Shown: piece after piece, positions 53,536 through 62,392 of the stretch
Layout of the letters: the number at the start of each line of letters is the position of its first letter
Numbering within the stretch: position 1 is the first letter of the stretch
NCBI GenBank assembly: GCA_017461395.1
Contig: JAFTYF010000067.1
Location: 46,995-110,994, forward strand
Length of the DNA stretch: 64,000 nt
Reading direction: 5' to 3'
Source: Ruminococcus sp.
GTDB taxonomy: Bacteria > Bacillota > Clostridia > Oscillospirales > Ruminococcaceae
The notes under the pieces: generated by a model
Database searches by the model: none
Told to the model about the DNA's origin: nothing
Seen by the model: the letters and a program-made list of their open reading frames with translations, nothing else
Position numbers and translations under genes: made by a program

Positions 53536-55371
53536 TTATTCGGGAAGCTTAGTAATAAGCTTAAGCAGATATTTCTGGATAGAAAGTGAATCCTGATTTG
53601 TCAGTCCTGTACCGGGAGCATTAACGTCTCCGTTGATCTCACCCTGCTTTGTGATACGGCTCTTGTCTGTGCCGTTTACACCGTAAGCATCAGGATTTCC
53701 GATAGCCTGCATAACAAGAATAGCATCCGACAGACCAACAGTTCCGTCACAGTTTGCGTCGCCGTAATCCGCCTTAGCATCCGGATCTGTAGGAGCTGTT
53801 GTTGTCACAGTAGTTGGCTGTGGCTTTGTAGTAGTTGTTGTTACCGGAGGCTTAGGCTGTGGATCTGTTGAACCGCCGTCAATATTGCTTCCCTCTGAGC
53901 TTGCATAGCTTGTGTAGTATTCATTCAGGGAGATACCGTTCTTTCCGAGAGCAACGTTGTGGTCAAGACCGATATACTTTCCTGATGATGCAGTCTGCCA
54001 GAGTGAAGGCTCAAAGAGACCGTACTTTTTGTCATCCCATGTCTTGAAATCGTTTCCGAGAAGTCCGCCTGTATCACCGGAGTTCGGGTTAAGACACCAG
54101 AATGTGTGGTTGATATGATTGTTGATCATGTAGTCACGGAGAAGCTCCATCCACTTCTGGTTGTCGCCGTTATCCATGTGACCGCCCCACTCACCGATAA
54201 GAAGCGGTGCTATATCCTGATCGTTGATGTATGCCCATGTATCGTACCAATAGTCGTCAAGGAGAGTCTGTGTTGTGAAATCCTTATCGAACCATGTCTG
54301 AGCATAAACGGATTTACCGTAGTCATGAGGTGAGTATATGATCTGGCTTGTACCTGACTCAGGCACAACAGGATAATCCTTTACACCACGAAGATTTCCG
54401 CCCCACCATGCGCCGTGCCACGGTGAAGCATCGCCTGCCTCCCAGATATCGGCAGTATCATAGGTATAGCCAAGCTCAGTCTTGGGATACTGCTCAACAC
54501 CCTCAATAATGATGAGTGCATTAGGATTTACTTCAAGGATAGCATTTGCGCAGGTTTCTGCGGCGTGCTTCCAGTTGTTTTCGTCAGTAGTATTATCCCA
54601 TTTGGCGATATTGTCAGGACAAGGACCTTCTGTATATCCACGCTTTCCATGAGGCTCATTTTTAAGGTCGTAGCCGATGAGTGTATCATCATTCTTATAC
54701 TTGTCTGCGAGCCATACGAGAGTATCTATCCAGAGTTCAGTAGTAATTCCAGCCTTACCGTACCACAGTTCATAGTTATGACCCGAGTTATTTGCATCAG
54801 GGCTGTGAATGTCAATAAATGCCTTGATACCGTATTTCTTGCACTTCTGTATAATAATATCGAAGATCTCCATTGAGTTCTTCAGCGTCTTTCCGTCTTC
54901 ACCAACGAAATCCTTGTTGATGTTGCCGTATTTTCCGGCAGGAGTAATAGTTCCGTCCTCACCTACAACGTCCTGAGGAGGATTGTAGGAAGCCTGAACA
55001 GAGCTTACAGGATTAGGATCGCCGTTCATCCATGAAAGAAGCAGCTCGGACGAAATAGGGAAGCGGATAACGTTGATACCGTGATCAGCTACACCCTGAA
55101 GAAAATCGTCAACGTCAGTAGCATAAAGACCATGAGGTGCGTTTTCGGAGCAGTTAAGACCAAACCAATTTGCTCCGGTAAGCCATACCTGATTGCCGTT
55201 CATATCGTAAAGACGGCTTCCCTCTGCGTGAATCCAGTCGTCGTTGCAGTCATCAACGGCTGCGTTTGTAACAATTTTCGTTTCCGGCATTTCCTTAACA
55301 GCAGGAGCGGCAAAGGTAAGCGCCATTGCAGCAGCTGATACAGCAGCCGCTGCTCTCAGTAATTTTTTCAT
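53536..55371 (-). CDS. GH5 cellulase with dockerin (copy 1)
   Basis: Secreted endoglucanase of family GH5. The order is signal peptide (1-22), a spacer, the GH5 barrel (about 45-490), a Pro/Thr linker and a type I dockerin (about 540-610). Catalytic Glu239 is in YDLKNEPHG and Glu394 in LLIGEWGG. The dockerin has two calcium loops (GDANCDGTVGLSDA and GDVNAPGTGLTNQDS). Its architecture and sequence are paralogous to the neighbouring GH5 gene upstream. It has its own promoter and terminator and is expected to assemble on a cellulosome. Confidence 0.95.
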   Translation of the reverse strand: MKKLLRAAAAVSAAAMALTFAAPAVKEMPETKIVTNAAVDDCNDDWIHAEGSRLYDMNGNQVWLTGANWFGLNCSENAPHGLYATDVDDFLQGVADHGINVIRFPISSELLLSWMNGDPNPVSSVQASYNPPQDVVGEDGTITPAGKYGNINKDFVGEDGKTLKNSMEIFDIIIQKCKKYGIKAFIDIHSPDANNSGHNYELWYGKAGITTELWIDTLVWLADKYKNDDTLIGYDLKNEPHGKRGYTEGPCPDNIAKWDNTTDENNWKHAAETCANAILEVNPNALIIIEGVEQYPKTELGYTYDTADIWEAGDASPWHGAWWGGNLRGVKDYPVVPESGTSQIIYSPHDYGKSVYAQTWFDKDFTTQTLLDDYWYDTWAYINDQDIAPLLIGEWGGHMDNGDNQKWMELLRDYMINNHINHTFWCLNPNSGDTGGLLGNDFKTWDDKKYGLFEPSLWQTASSGKYIGLDHNVALGKNGISLNEYYTSYASSEGSNIDGGSTDPQPKPPVTTTTTKPQPTTVTTTAPTDPDAKADYGDANCDGTVGLSDAILVMQAIGNPDAYGVNGTDKSRITKQGEINGDVNAPGTGLTNQDSLSIQKYLLKLITKLPE

Positions 55372-55415
55372 AATATGATTCCCCTCTCAATTACGCATAA
55401 CTGCGTGTTAAATAT

Positions 55416-55444
55416 ATTTTAACAGCATAAAAAGAAAATGTCAA
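55416..55444 (-). promoter_or_regulatory. Promoter of GH5 gene 1
   Basis: TTGACA (55439-55444), 17-bp spacer and TAAAAT (55416-55421) on the minus strand; same form as the promoter of GH5 gene 2. Confidence 0.78.
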
Positions 55445-55485
55445 TAGTTTGCCGAAAATTCAGCAGATTTTCAGATCACAGCGAA

Positions 55486-55514
55486 AAAATGCCGAATCGA
55501 GATGATCCGGCATT
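55486..55514 (-). terminator. Terminator of GH5 gene 2
   Basis: Stem AATGCCG/CGGCATT (55489-55495/55508-55514) extended inward, followed on the minus strand by T6. Confidence 0.82.
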
Positions 55515-55522
55515 TTATTTTT

Positions 55523-57370
55523 TTATTCAGGAAGCTTATCAATAAGCTTAAGCAGATATTTCTGGATAGAAAGTGAATCCTGATTTGTCAGTCCTGTACC
55601 GGGAGCATTAACATCTCCGTTGATCTCACCCTGCTTTGTGATACGGCTCTTGTCTGTGCCGTTTACACCGTAAGCATCAGGATTTCCGATAGCCTGCATA
55701 ACAAGGATAGCATCTGACAGACCAACAGTTCCGTCACAGTTTGCATCGCCGTAATCTGCTTCAGCTTCCGGCTCTGTAGTGGTTGTTGTAGGATCAGTAG
55801 TAGGCTGAGGTTTAGTAGTAGTTGTAGTTGTTGTTACCGTAGGCTTCGGCTCTGTCGGAGGATCTATAGGATTATCCGTATTGCCCTGCGACTTCTTTCC
55901 GCCGTCGATGTTGCTTCCCTCAGTTGCAGAATAGGATGTATAATACTCGCTGAGTGATACACCGTTCTTTCCGAGAGCAACGTTGTGGTCAAGACCGATA
56001 TATTTTCCCGACTCAGCAGTCTGCCAGAGTGAAGGCTCGAAAAGACCATACTTTTCCTCATCCCATGTCTTGAATGAGTAGTCGAGAAGTCCGCCTGTAT
56101 CGCCGGAATTCGGGTTAAGGCACCAGAATGTGTGATTGATGTGGTTGTCGATCATATATTCACGGAGAAGCTCCATCCACTTCTGATTCTTATCGCCGTC
56201 CATGAAGCCGCCCCATTCGCCGATAAGCAGCGGAGCGATTTCTTCCTTATTGATGAATGCCCATGTATCATACCAATAGTCATCAAGAAGAGTCTGTGTT
56301 GTGAATTCCTTGTCGAACCATGTCTGAGCATAAACTGACGGGCCGTAGTCGTGGGGAGAATAAACAAGCTTGTTCTGATACTGTCCGAGGTCGATAGGAT
56401 AGTCTCTTACTCCGCGGAACTGACCGCCCCACCAGCCGCCATATGCCGGAGGATCTGTTCTTGAATCGGGATCACCCCATTTGTGTCCCTCTCTCGGATA
56501 CTGCTCAACGCCCTCGATCATGATGAGCGCATTAGGATTCTTTTCGAGCATTGCAAGAGCACACTTTGTTGAAGCGTAAGCCCAGTTGTTTTCATCTGTT
56601 GAGCCGTCCCACTTTGCACCTGCGCTGCCCTCGGGACATTTTCCGTGCGGTTCATTTTTGAGATCGTATGCGATAAGCGTATCATCATTCTTGTATCTGT
56701 CAGCAAGCCATACAAGTGAATCCTGCCACATTTCAGATGTTACAGGAATACCGGTTCCGCCTTTTGTTACAGCCATTGTGTCATAGCTGCCTGCGCCCTC
56801 ATCGTAGTACCAGAGGTTGTAATTGTGACCTGAATTGTGAAGTGCAGGGCTGTGGATATCAATCATGATCTTGATACCGTACTTCTTGCACTTTGCCATG
56901 ATAACATCGAAGATCTCAAGACTGCTCATACAGTCGCCGTTAGGACGGCAGAAATCAGGATTGAACTTATATCCGTCATCGTTTTTAGGATTGATAGAGA
57001 TAAGCTCGTGATCATCAACGCCTTCCATCCAGTCGAGGATAAGCTCTGTAGCCATAGGAAGACGCAGGAGATTTACACCTCTGTCAGCTACAGCGGACAG
57101 GAGCTCGTCAACATCGGCACTCCATAAGCCGTGCGGGAATCTTTCACCGCAGTTGAAGCCGAACCAGTTAAGACCTGTGATCCAGACTTCATTTCCGTAC
57201 ATATCGTAAAGTCGGCTTCCCTCTGCGTGAAGCCAGTCGTCGTTGCAGTCGTCAATGGCTGCATTTGCGTTAAGCTGTGCTTCCGGCTTTTCCGTAACAA
57301 CGGGAGCTGCGAAGGTCAATGCCATTGCAGCAGCCGATACAGCAGCAGCTGTTCTAAGTAATTTTTTCAT
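55523..57370 (-). CDS. GH5 cellulase with dockerin (copy 2)
   Basis: Paralogue of copy 1 with the same layout: signal peptide, GH5 barrel (about 45-480), Thr/Pro linker, C-terminal dockerin. Glu240 (YDLKNEPHG) and Glu385 (LLIGEWGG) are conserved. The catalytic domains differ at many loop positions, whereas the dockerin and signal peptide are nearly identical to copy 1. Tandem duplication with homogenised ends is the simplest reading. Differences in loops (VDDHELISINPKNDDGYK versus NGDPNPVSSVQ) may alter substrate preference. Confidence 0.95.
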   Translation of the reverse strand: MKKLLRTAAAVSAAAMALTFAAPVVTEKPEAQLNANAAIDDCNDDWLHAEGSRLYDMYGNEVWITGLNWFGFNCGERFPHGLWSADVDELLSAVADRGVNLLRLPMATELILDWMEGVDDHELISINPKNDDGYKFNPDFCRPNGDCMSSLEIFDVIMAKCKKYGIKIMIDIHSPALHNSGHNYNLWYYDEGAGSYDTMAVTKGGTGIPVTSEMWQDSLVWLADRYKNDDTLIAYDLKNEPHGKCPEGSAGAKWDGSTDENNWAYASTKCALAMLEKNPNALIMIEGVEQYPREGHKWGDPDSRTDPPAYGGWWGGQFRGVRDYPIDLGQYQNKLVYSPHDYGPSVYAQTWFDKEFTTQTLLDDYWYDTWAFINKEEIAPLLIGEWGGFMDGDKNQKWMELLREYMIDNHINHTFWCLNPNSGDTGGLLDYSFKTWDEEKYGLFEPSLWQTAESGKYIGLDHNVALGKNGVSLSEYYTSYSATEGSNIDGGKKSQGNTDNPIDPPTEPKPTVTTTTTTTKPQPTTDPTTTTTEPEAEADYGDANCDGTVGLSDAILVMQAIGNPDAYGVNGTDKSRITKQGEINGDVNAPGTGLTNQDSLSIQKYLLKLIDKLPE

Positions 57371-57419
57371 GATATTTTCCCTCTCTCTTTTATCGCTGTT
57401 CTGCGATTTATGTACTTAT

Positions 57420-57448
57420 ATTTTAGCATTTACCACAGAAAATGTCAA
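57420..57448 (-). promoter_or_regulatory. Promoter of GH5 gene 2
   Basis: TTGACA (57443-57448), 17-bp spacer and TAAAAT (57420-57425) on the minus strand. The spacers of the two GH5 promoters share their first six bases. Confidence 0.78.
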
Positions 57449-57571
57449 TAGTCAGAGAAAATTTTCAGTTCTATGACATAACAAACGGTAAACATACAGG
57501 TATTTTTACAAAACAATGCACAATTCCGATATTATCCTGCGTATAATCCATATATTTTTATACTGGATGAT

Positions 57572-57612
57572 AAAAAGGCTTCTGTTCTCCGAAAAAGAGT
57601 ACAGAAGCCTTT
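57572..57612 (-). terminator. Terminator of the zinc-finger membrane protein gene
   Basis: 12-bp stem AAAGGCTTCTGT/ACAGAAGCCTTT (57574-57585/57601-57612) with T5 following on the minus strand. Confidence 0.85.
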
Positions 57613-57617
57613 GAGTT

Positions 57618-58664
57618 TTATAAAATAAAGATATTCAGAAGCTGAGGATATACCGCAAATGCAGCTACTGCCGCACTGCTTATAAGTCCGGTAACAGCAA
57701 GAATGAGTATCATATTCAGCGGTTTTGTGCCGCCTTTGAGTATCAGTGTTCCCACAGTGATTTCTCCGCCTGATGACTGTTCTTTCATTTTTTTCAGAGA
57801 ATTCATCGTAAAGCGGTAATACAGCCAGTTTCCGAAGATACAGCAGACTATCTTGATTACCCAGAAAGCCATGCCGAACACCTCATTGAAGAAAAACAAA
57901 TCGCTCTCATGATCACTGACAAATTCAGCAAGAACCTCTGCTCCCGGTATTGCAAATGCACCATTTGACGACATATCCGCCATAACTACTATGAGTGACG
58001 GAAGCGAACATATCACCTCGATAAACGTTGCAATGAACGCCCAGAGCCACATTTTTCTATTGGCAAAATAAAGATTCGGAAAAATAAGACAGCTAAGGTT
58101 GAAGGAAATTTTTGTGCCGAGATCCTTCATTCTTTTGAAAATCGGGATATAATAGAGAGTATTGGTTCTTACAAAACCAGTAACCTCAGTGAGAGTAGCT
58201 CCGCCCATATCCTCATTGGGATCAAAGCCGAGGAAGGAAAACATTGTTTCCTGACCGTTTGCTGTTTCTGCACCTCTGAAAATATCCTGATATGCTCCCT
58301 GTCCCTGAGATGAGCCATTTCCGTAATACTGTCCTGAGCGCTGTTCCTGCTGAGGTTCATCTTCGTTATGGTGTTCCGGATGAAGCTTACTTCCACATCT
58401 TGCGCAGATCTCAGCAGATTCGCTGTTCAGAAAACGACATACCGGACAGCTGACCGTCGCTTCAACGGAATTGTTTTTTTCTTCCGCTGCGGCAGAACGC
58501 TCCCATTTGAAACCAGTGCCGTGATATTCCTCATTAGCGCATTTATTTTCAATTTTGTAGCATTCCCTATGGTGAGGAGCACCACATTCAGGGCAGACTA
58601 CAACATCATCGTCTGCGGTAAATTTGTTATTGCATACCGGACATTTTTCGCCGATAAAGTTCAT
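57618..58664 (-). CDS. Zinc-finger membrane protein (DUF2628-like), unknown function
   Basis: 348-aa protein. The N-terminus has a RING/zinc-ribbon-like segment (CPVCNNKF, CPECGAPHHRECY) and a second zinc ribbon (CPVCRFLNSESAEICARCG). A Gln/Gly-rich linker follows, then three or four membrane helices in the C-terminal half, similar to DUF2628-type proteins that have a WAFIATFIEVICSLPSL-like core. I take the ATG at 58664 (AAGGAG, 7 nt); a second in-frame ATG lies 6 nt upstream. The role is unknown; such proteins may sense envelope state. Confidence 0.78.
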   Translation of the reverse strand: MNFIGEKCPVCNNKFTADDDVVVCPECGAPHHRECYKIENKCANEEYHGTGFKWERSAAAEEKNNSVEATVSCPVCRFLNSESAEICARCGSKLHPEHHNEDEPQQEQRSGQYYGNGSSQGQGAYQDIFRGAETANGQETMFSFLGFDPNEDMGGATLTEVTGFVRTNTLYYIPIFKRMKDLGTKISFNLSCLIFPNLYFANRKMWLWAFIATFIEVICSLPSLIVVMADMSSNGAFAIPGAEVLAEFVSDHESDLFFFNEVFGMAFWVIKIVCCIFGNWLYYRFTMNSLKKMKEQSSGGEITVGTLILKGGTKPLNMILILAVTGLISSAAVAAFAVYPQLLNIFIL

Positions 58665-58783
58665 AATCATTCTCCTTAACTGCAATTGATATATTTATTA
58701 TAGCACCAATACACACAGAAAATCAAGTCTTTTTTGAATTATTCAGAATATTTCATGTTTCTATCATAATTCAGAAAACAGCA

Positions 58784-58804
58784 AGGACGGCACAAGGCCG
58801 TCCT
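58784..58804 (-). terminator. Probable terminator of the aldolase gene
   Basis: Stem AGGACGGC/GCCGTCCT (58784-58791/58797-58804) just past the stop; the T-run on the minus strand is weak. Confidence 0.6.
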
Positions 58805-58812
58805 GATGAATT

Positions 58813-59787
58813 TTATTCCTGAGATATGATTTCCTTGTAGAATTCAGCATAATCATCTCTGCCTTCCTTCGTGAACTGGATGGCCATTCTGGGATGCTGG
58901 TTAAGAAGTCCCGTCATGAAGTACTGAAGATCATAACCCCAAACAGCACCGCTTGCTTTAAGGTTTTTGAGGTGCTTTTCGATGAATTGGAGTACGGGAT
59001 ATACATTGTACTTAGGATTTTTGAGGAAACCGAGAAGAAGCTCCATAGCGCAGTTTCCGGCACCTCGTCCCATTGCAGAGTAGGTTGCGTCAAGCCAGTC
59101 TACGCCGTCGCCGACAGCCTCGATAGTGTTAGCAAATGCAAGATGCTGGTTATCATGAGCGTGGATACCGAGCTTCTTGCCGTATTTAGCAGCGAATTCA
59201 CCGTAGAGATCAGCCATTCTTGCAATCTGTTCAGGGTAGAGAGAACCAAAGCTGTCAACGATGTAGAAAACGTCTACAGGAGATTTTCCGAGGATATCGA
59301 GAGCAGCCTTTATATCAGACTCACGGGCAGTTGAAATCGCCATTATATTGCAGCTTACCTCGTAACCCTTTTTCTTTGCGTCCTCAATCATATCAACAGC
59401 TGTAGGAATCTGGTGAAGATATGTTGCAACACGGATAAGATCAACAGGACTTTCGCTTCTGTCGTGAATGTCAGTCTTATAGCGGCATCTTCCAACGTCA
59501 GCCATAATAGCGATTTTAAGGTCAGTATTGTTCTCGCCCACGATAGAGTATAAATACTCATCGTCGCAGAACTTGCAGGGACCGAAGTCATCCACATTGA
59601 ACATTTCCTTATCAGCTCTGTAGCCGAATTCCATATAGTCAACGCCGGAGCGGAGATTTGCATTATAGAGATCCTTTACAAAGGAATCGGTAAATCTGAA
59701 ATCATTTACAAGACCTCCGTCACGAAGGGTTGCGTCTATGACCTTGATGTCAGGTCTGAAATCGAGTAATTTAGAAACTTCTTTCAT
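58813..59787 (-). CDS. HMG-CoA lyase-like (DRE-TIM) aldolase
   Basis: 324-aa TIM-barrel of the HMGL/4-hydroxy-2-oxovalerate aldolase type. The DRE motif is in VIDATLRDGGLVND near residue 17, with GVDYMEFGYRADKEM and metal-binding LGIHAHDNQHLAFANT. Members cleave or form C-C bonds next to a keto acid and often pair with a dehydrogenase, but no partner gene is here. The substrate is unknown. Expression is probably repressed through an operator at the transcription start (59831-59857). Confidence 0.82.
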   Translation of the reverse strand: MKEVSKLLDFRPDIKVIDATLRDGGLVNDFRFTDSFVKDLYNANLRSGVDYMEFGYRADKEMFNVDDFGPCKFCDDEYLYSIVGENNTDLKIAIMADVGRCRYKTDIHDRSESPVDLIRVATYLHQIPTAVDMIEDAKKKGYEVSCNIMAISTARESDIKAALDILGKSPVDVFYIVDSFGSLYPEQIARMADLYGEFAAKYGKKLGIHAHDNQHLAFANTIEAVGDGVDWLDATYSAMGRGAGNCAMELLLGFLKNPKYNVYPVLQFIEKHLKNLKASGAVWGYDLQYFMTGLLNQHPRMAIQFTKEGRDDYAEFYKEIISQE

Positions 59788-59830
59788 GATAATTCTCCTA
59801 ACTGATAATTTTCCGGCACTTTCACTGTAC

Positions 59831-59894
59831 CACTTTAAACCGTACTGCTTTAAAGTGATGTACTTATTGTATCACTTTTCACTGCGGTTGTCAA
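59831..59894 (-). promoter_or_regulatory. Operator-containing promoter of the aldolase gene
   Basis: Minus-strand TTGACA (59889-59894), 17-bp spacer and TACAAT (59866-59871). The predicted start (about 59859) is followed directly by the perfect inverted repeat CACTTTAAA-N9-TTTAAAGTG (59831-59857). A related half-site (CACTTTT) lies in the spacer. This is the layout of a repressor operator; the repressor is not identified. Confidence 0.75.
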
Positions 59895-60013
59895 GTACTT
59901 TTGATATAATAAATTATTTTTACTGAAAGTTGGTCAAAAAAAAAAAAAAAACGGTTGTTTTTATGCAAAATGTAGAATTAATTGTTAAATTTACAGAATA
60001 AACTGTACATCCG

Positions 60014-60042
60014 TTGACTTTTTACCATACATACAATATAAT
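60014..60042 (+). promoter_or_regulatory. Promoter of the three-gene dockerin locus
   Basis: TTGACT (60014-60019), 17-bp spacer and TATAAT (60037-60042). The 5' UTR is about 175 nt, contains two copies of TTACAAAGGAATA (near 60047 and 60149) and a hairpin GGAATAA/TTATTCC (60156-60184) before the first ribosome-binding site. An A16 tract lies upstream at 59936-59951. Confidence 0.7.
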
Positions 60043-60223
60043 AGTATTACAAAGGAATATAATTTGATACTATTTACTTTTTTCATAAAATAACCTTAAA
60101 AAATTTTTTCAGAAAAGGTGAGAGTTTTTCCGTTTTAAAAAGACTAAATTACAAAGGAATAATCAGTGGTGTATAGGTTATTCCAAAATAAATTTTAATC
60201 ATTTTTAAGAAGGAGTTGTTATT

Positions 60224-61222
60224 ATGAAAAAAACTAATAAATTATCCGCACTTGTTCTCGCTTCTGTAATCACAGCTGGAACCGTATCCTCACTTTCTGC
60301 CGGAGCATTGGCTCATTGGGGAGATAAAAACGGAATGGACAAAATACTGGCTGAAAGTTTTATGATTCCTGCCAGCAATAACTCCTCTGATCACAGAGAA
60401 TATTATGTAAAAACAGACGAGGACAATGTTTATGATTATTACGACATAATGGGACAGTATGCTGACAAGATTTCAGCACGAATATCTGGCAATATTGACG
60501 AAGAATCTCTTGATAAAGCTCTTATTGAAATATGCCCGAATGCAGAATATATTCATCTCACCTCGATATCTACGATAAATGATTTATGGGTTTTTGAAAT
60601 TGCAGGATTTTCTGGCAGTCTACCCTACGACGAAGCAAGAAAAAAAGACTTGACATACGAACAGGTACGCAGGATTAAAGAGGTTCTTGATAATACAGGT
60701 GAAATTCAGGATTTCAGGTATATCAAAAAAACTGTAAGCTATTGTCATACAAGAAGCACTCTGACTCCTTACATGAATGAATATGACGGAATAAACAACA
60801 AAGAACTGATTGCAAGCTATATTACTGAGAATAATCTACCGTATCATATTGAAGAAAATCTTTATGACGACAGTTGTTTCGAGGTTGTTCCAGACGAAAA
60901 AATCTCAATAGCCGAGCATTACGAACTGTCACAAAGGATTTATAAGGACTTGAATATTTTACCTTGGATTTTAGTGCCGACAAGAGTTACTGTATCCGAG
61001 GATATAATAATTGACCTTCACAACAACATCGACGGCGACGCCAACGACGACGGCAAGCTTGCGCTGTCAGATGCTGTTGCAATCATGCAGACGGTAGGAA
61101 ATCCCGACACCTATGGACTGACAGCACAGGGCGAATACAACGCTGATATCGCCGGAGACTTTGACGGTATCACCAACGCAGACGCTCTTGCAATTCAGAG
61201 AAAGCTTCTTGGTCTTGAATGA
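60224..61222 (+). CDS. Dockerin-bearing secreted protein, paralogue 1 of 3
   Basis: 332-aa exported protein: signal peptide (1-28), a unique domain (about 30-260) and a type I dockerin (about 265-330; GDANDDGKLALSDA and AGDFDGITNADA loops). The unique domain contains two repeats of an alpha/beta pattern: a helix, then a strand pair such as ICPNAEYIHLTS with WVFEIAGFSG, and a helix starting LTYEQVRRI. Catalytic motifs are not seen. It is followed at 32 nt by its paralogue, and AGAAGGAG precedes the ATG. Confidence 0.8.
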   Translation: MKKTNKLSALVLASVITAGTVSSLSAGALAHWGDKNGMDKILAESFMIPASNNSSDHREYYVKTDEDNVYDYYDIMGQYADKISARISGNIDEESLDKALIEICPNAEYIHLTSISTINDLWVFEIAGFSGSLPYDEARKKDLTYEQVRRIKEVLDNTGEIQDFRYIKKTVSYCHTRSTLTPYMNEYDGINNKELIASYITENNLPYHIEENLYDDSCFEVVPDEKISIAEHYELSQRIYKDLNILPWILVPTRVTVSEDIIIDLHNNIDGDANDDGKLALSDAVAIMQTVGNPDTYGLTAQGEYNADIAGDFDGITNADALAIQRKLLGLE

Positions 61223-61254
61223 AACATAACTTAAAAAATCAAGGAGGAATCACT

Positions 61255-62358
61255 ATGAAAAAAACTAAAAGAATACTGTCCCTTATATCAGTACTGACTA
61301 TATGCGGAGGTTCTCTTACTTCCATGTCTGCTTCTGCCGGCACTATATCGAAAACATACGAAGATTATGAGCAGTACCTCATTGACAGCGGTTATGTAAA
61401 AATGTCTTCTGCTCATCTTGCATACGATAACGGATACGGAAGCTGTATTCTTGATGACTCTCTTGAAGACAGATTTTGTGCATACTATAAACCGGTTTCT
61501 GACGAAAAAACATCCTATGTACGCACCTTCAGTGGAATACATGTAGATAAGACAGGATATGACTATATATACTTCCGGACATCAAAGGAAACGGAGGAAA
61601 AACTTGTTACCGAACTTATTACTTCAATCGATCCGGATTTACAGTTGATTCTCTCCGGAATTAACGAATCCGGAGGCAGAAATTACTATATTTCTTATGG
61701 CATTGATTCATGCAGATACATGAGCGATGAGCTTATAAACCTGATATACAATACTATCGCGGAAAATAAGCTTTTCATTGAATCATTCAAATACTACGGT
61801 CCGAGCTTCAAGACAGTCTACACTGTAGGTTCTCTCGACTATGCAATGTTTCCTGTAAAAAATCTCGAAGCTCTTGACGCATATCTGGAAGAAACAGGTG
61901 CCGGTTTTGAGTATATTCCGGTAGATTATTCTAATTCAAAGGAATGTATAAGCCGTGAAGGCCACAGCGAAACCGATGATTGTCCGAAGATAGAATGGGT
62001 ATACTGTGATTTAAAACAGACAAAGGAATATACTGAGGCAGAGTATTGGACAATCTGCAACGATATCGCACGAATCACCGAAGGCTTATTTGCTGTTTTG
62101 AGACCTGAGAAAGCTGCAGATCCTATCGACACACCTGATTATTCTGTTGAAATGCACACAAACGTCAAAGGCGATGCTAACGACGACGGAACACTTGCAC
62201 TGTCTGATGCAATTGCTATTCTCCAGAATGTAGGCAATCCTGATGATTATGAACTTACTCCTCAGGGCGAATACAATGCCGATATCGCCGGAGACTTTGA
62301 CGGAATCACAAACCTTGACGCTCTTACTGTTCAGAGAATGCTTCTCGGTCTTGAATAA
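61255..62358 (+). CDS. Dockerin-bearing secreted protein, paralogue 2 of 3
   Basis: 367-aa paralogue: signal peptide (1-31), unique domain and C-terminal dockerin (GDANDDGTLALSDA, GDFDGITNLDA). It has the same repeated alpha/beta pattern as its neighbours (SIDPDLQLILSGIN with YYISYGIDSC, then MSDELINLIYNTI). The ATG at 61255 has AAGGAGG at 7-nt spacing; an upstream in-frame start at 61219 overlaps the previous gene and lacks a good site. Function unknown. Confidence 0.8.
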   Translation: MKKTKRILSLISVLTICGGSLTSMSASAGTISKTYEDYEQYLIDSGYVKMSSAHLAYDNGYGSCILDDSLEDRFCAYYKPVSDEKTSYVRTFSGIHVDKTGYDYIYFRTSKETEEKLVTELITSIDPDLQLILSGINESGGRNYYISYGIDSCRYMSDELINLIYNTIAENKLFIESFKYYGPSFKTVYTVGSLDYAMFPVKNLEALDAYLEETGAGFEYIPVDYSNSKECISREGHSETDDCPKIEWVYCDLKQTKEYTEAEYWTICNDIARITEGLFAVLRPEKAADPIDTPDYSVEMHTNVKGDANDDGTLALSDAIAILQNVGNPDDYELTPQGEYNADIAGDFDGITNLDALTVQRMLLGLE

Positions 62359-62392
62359 ATACACCTGAAAATAAAATAAAGGAGGAATCATT

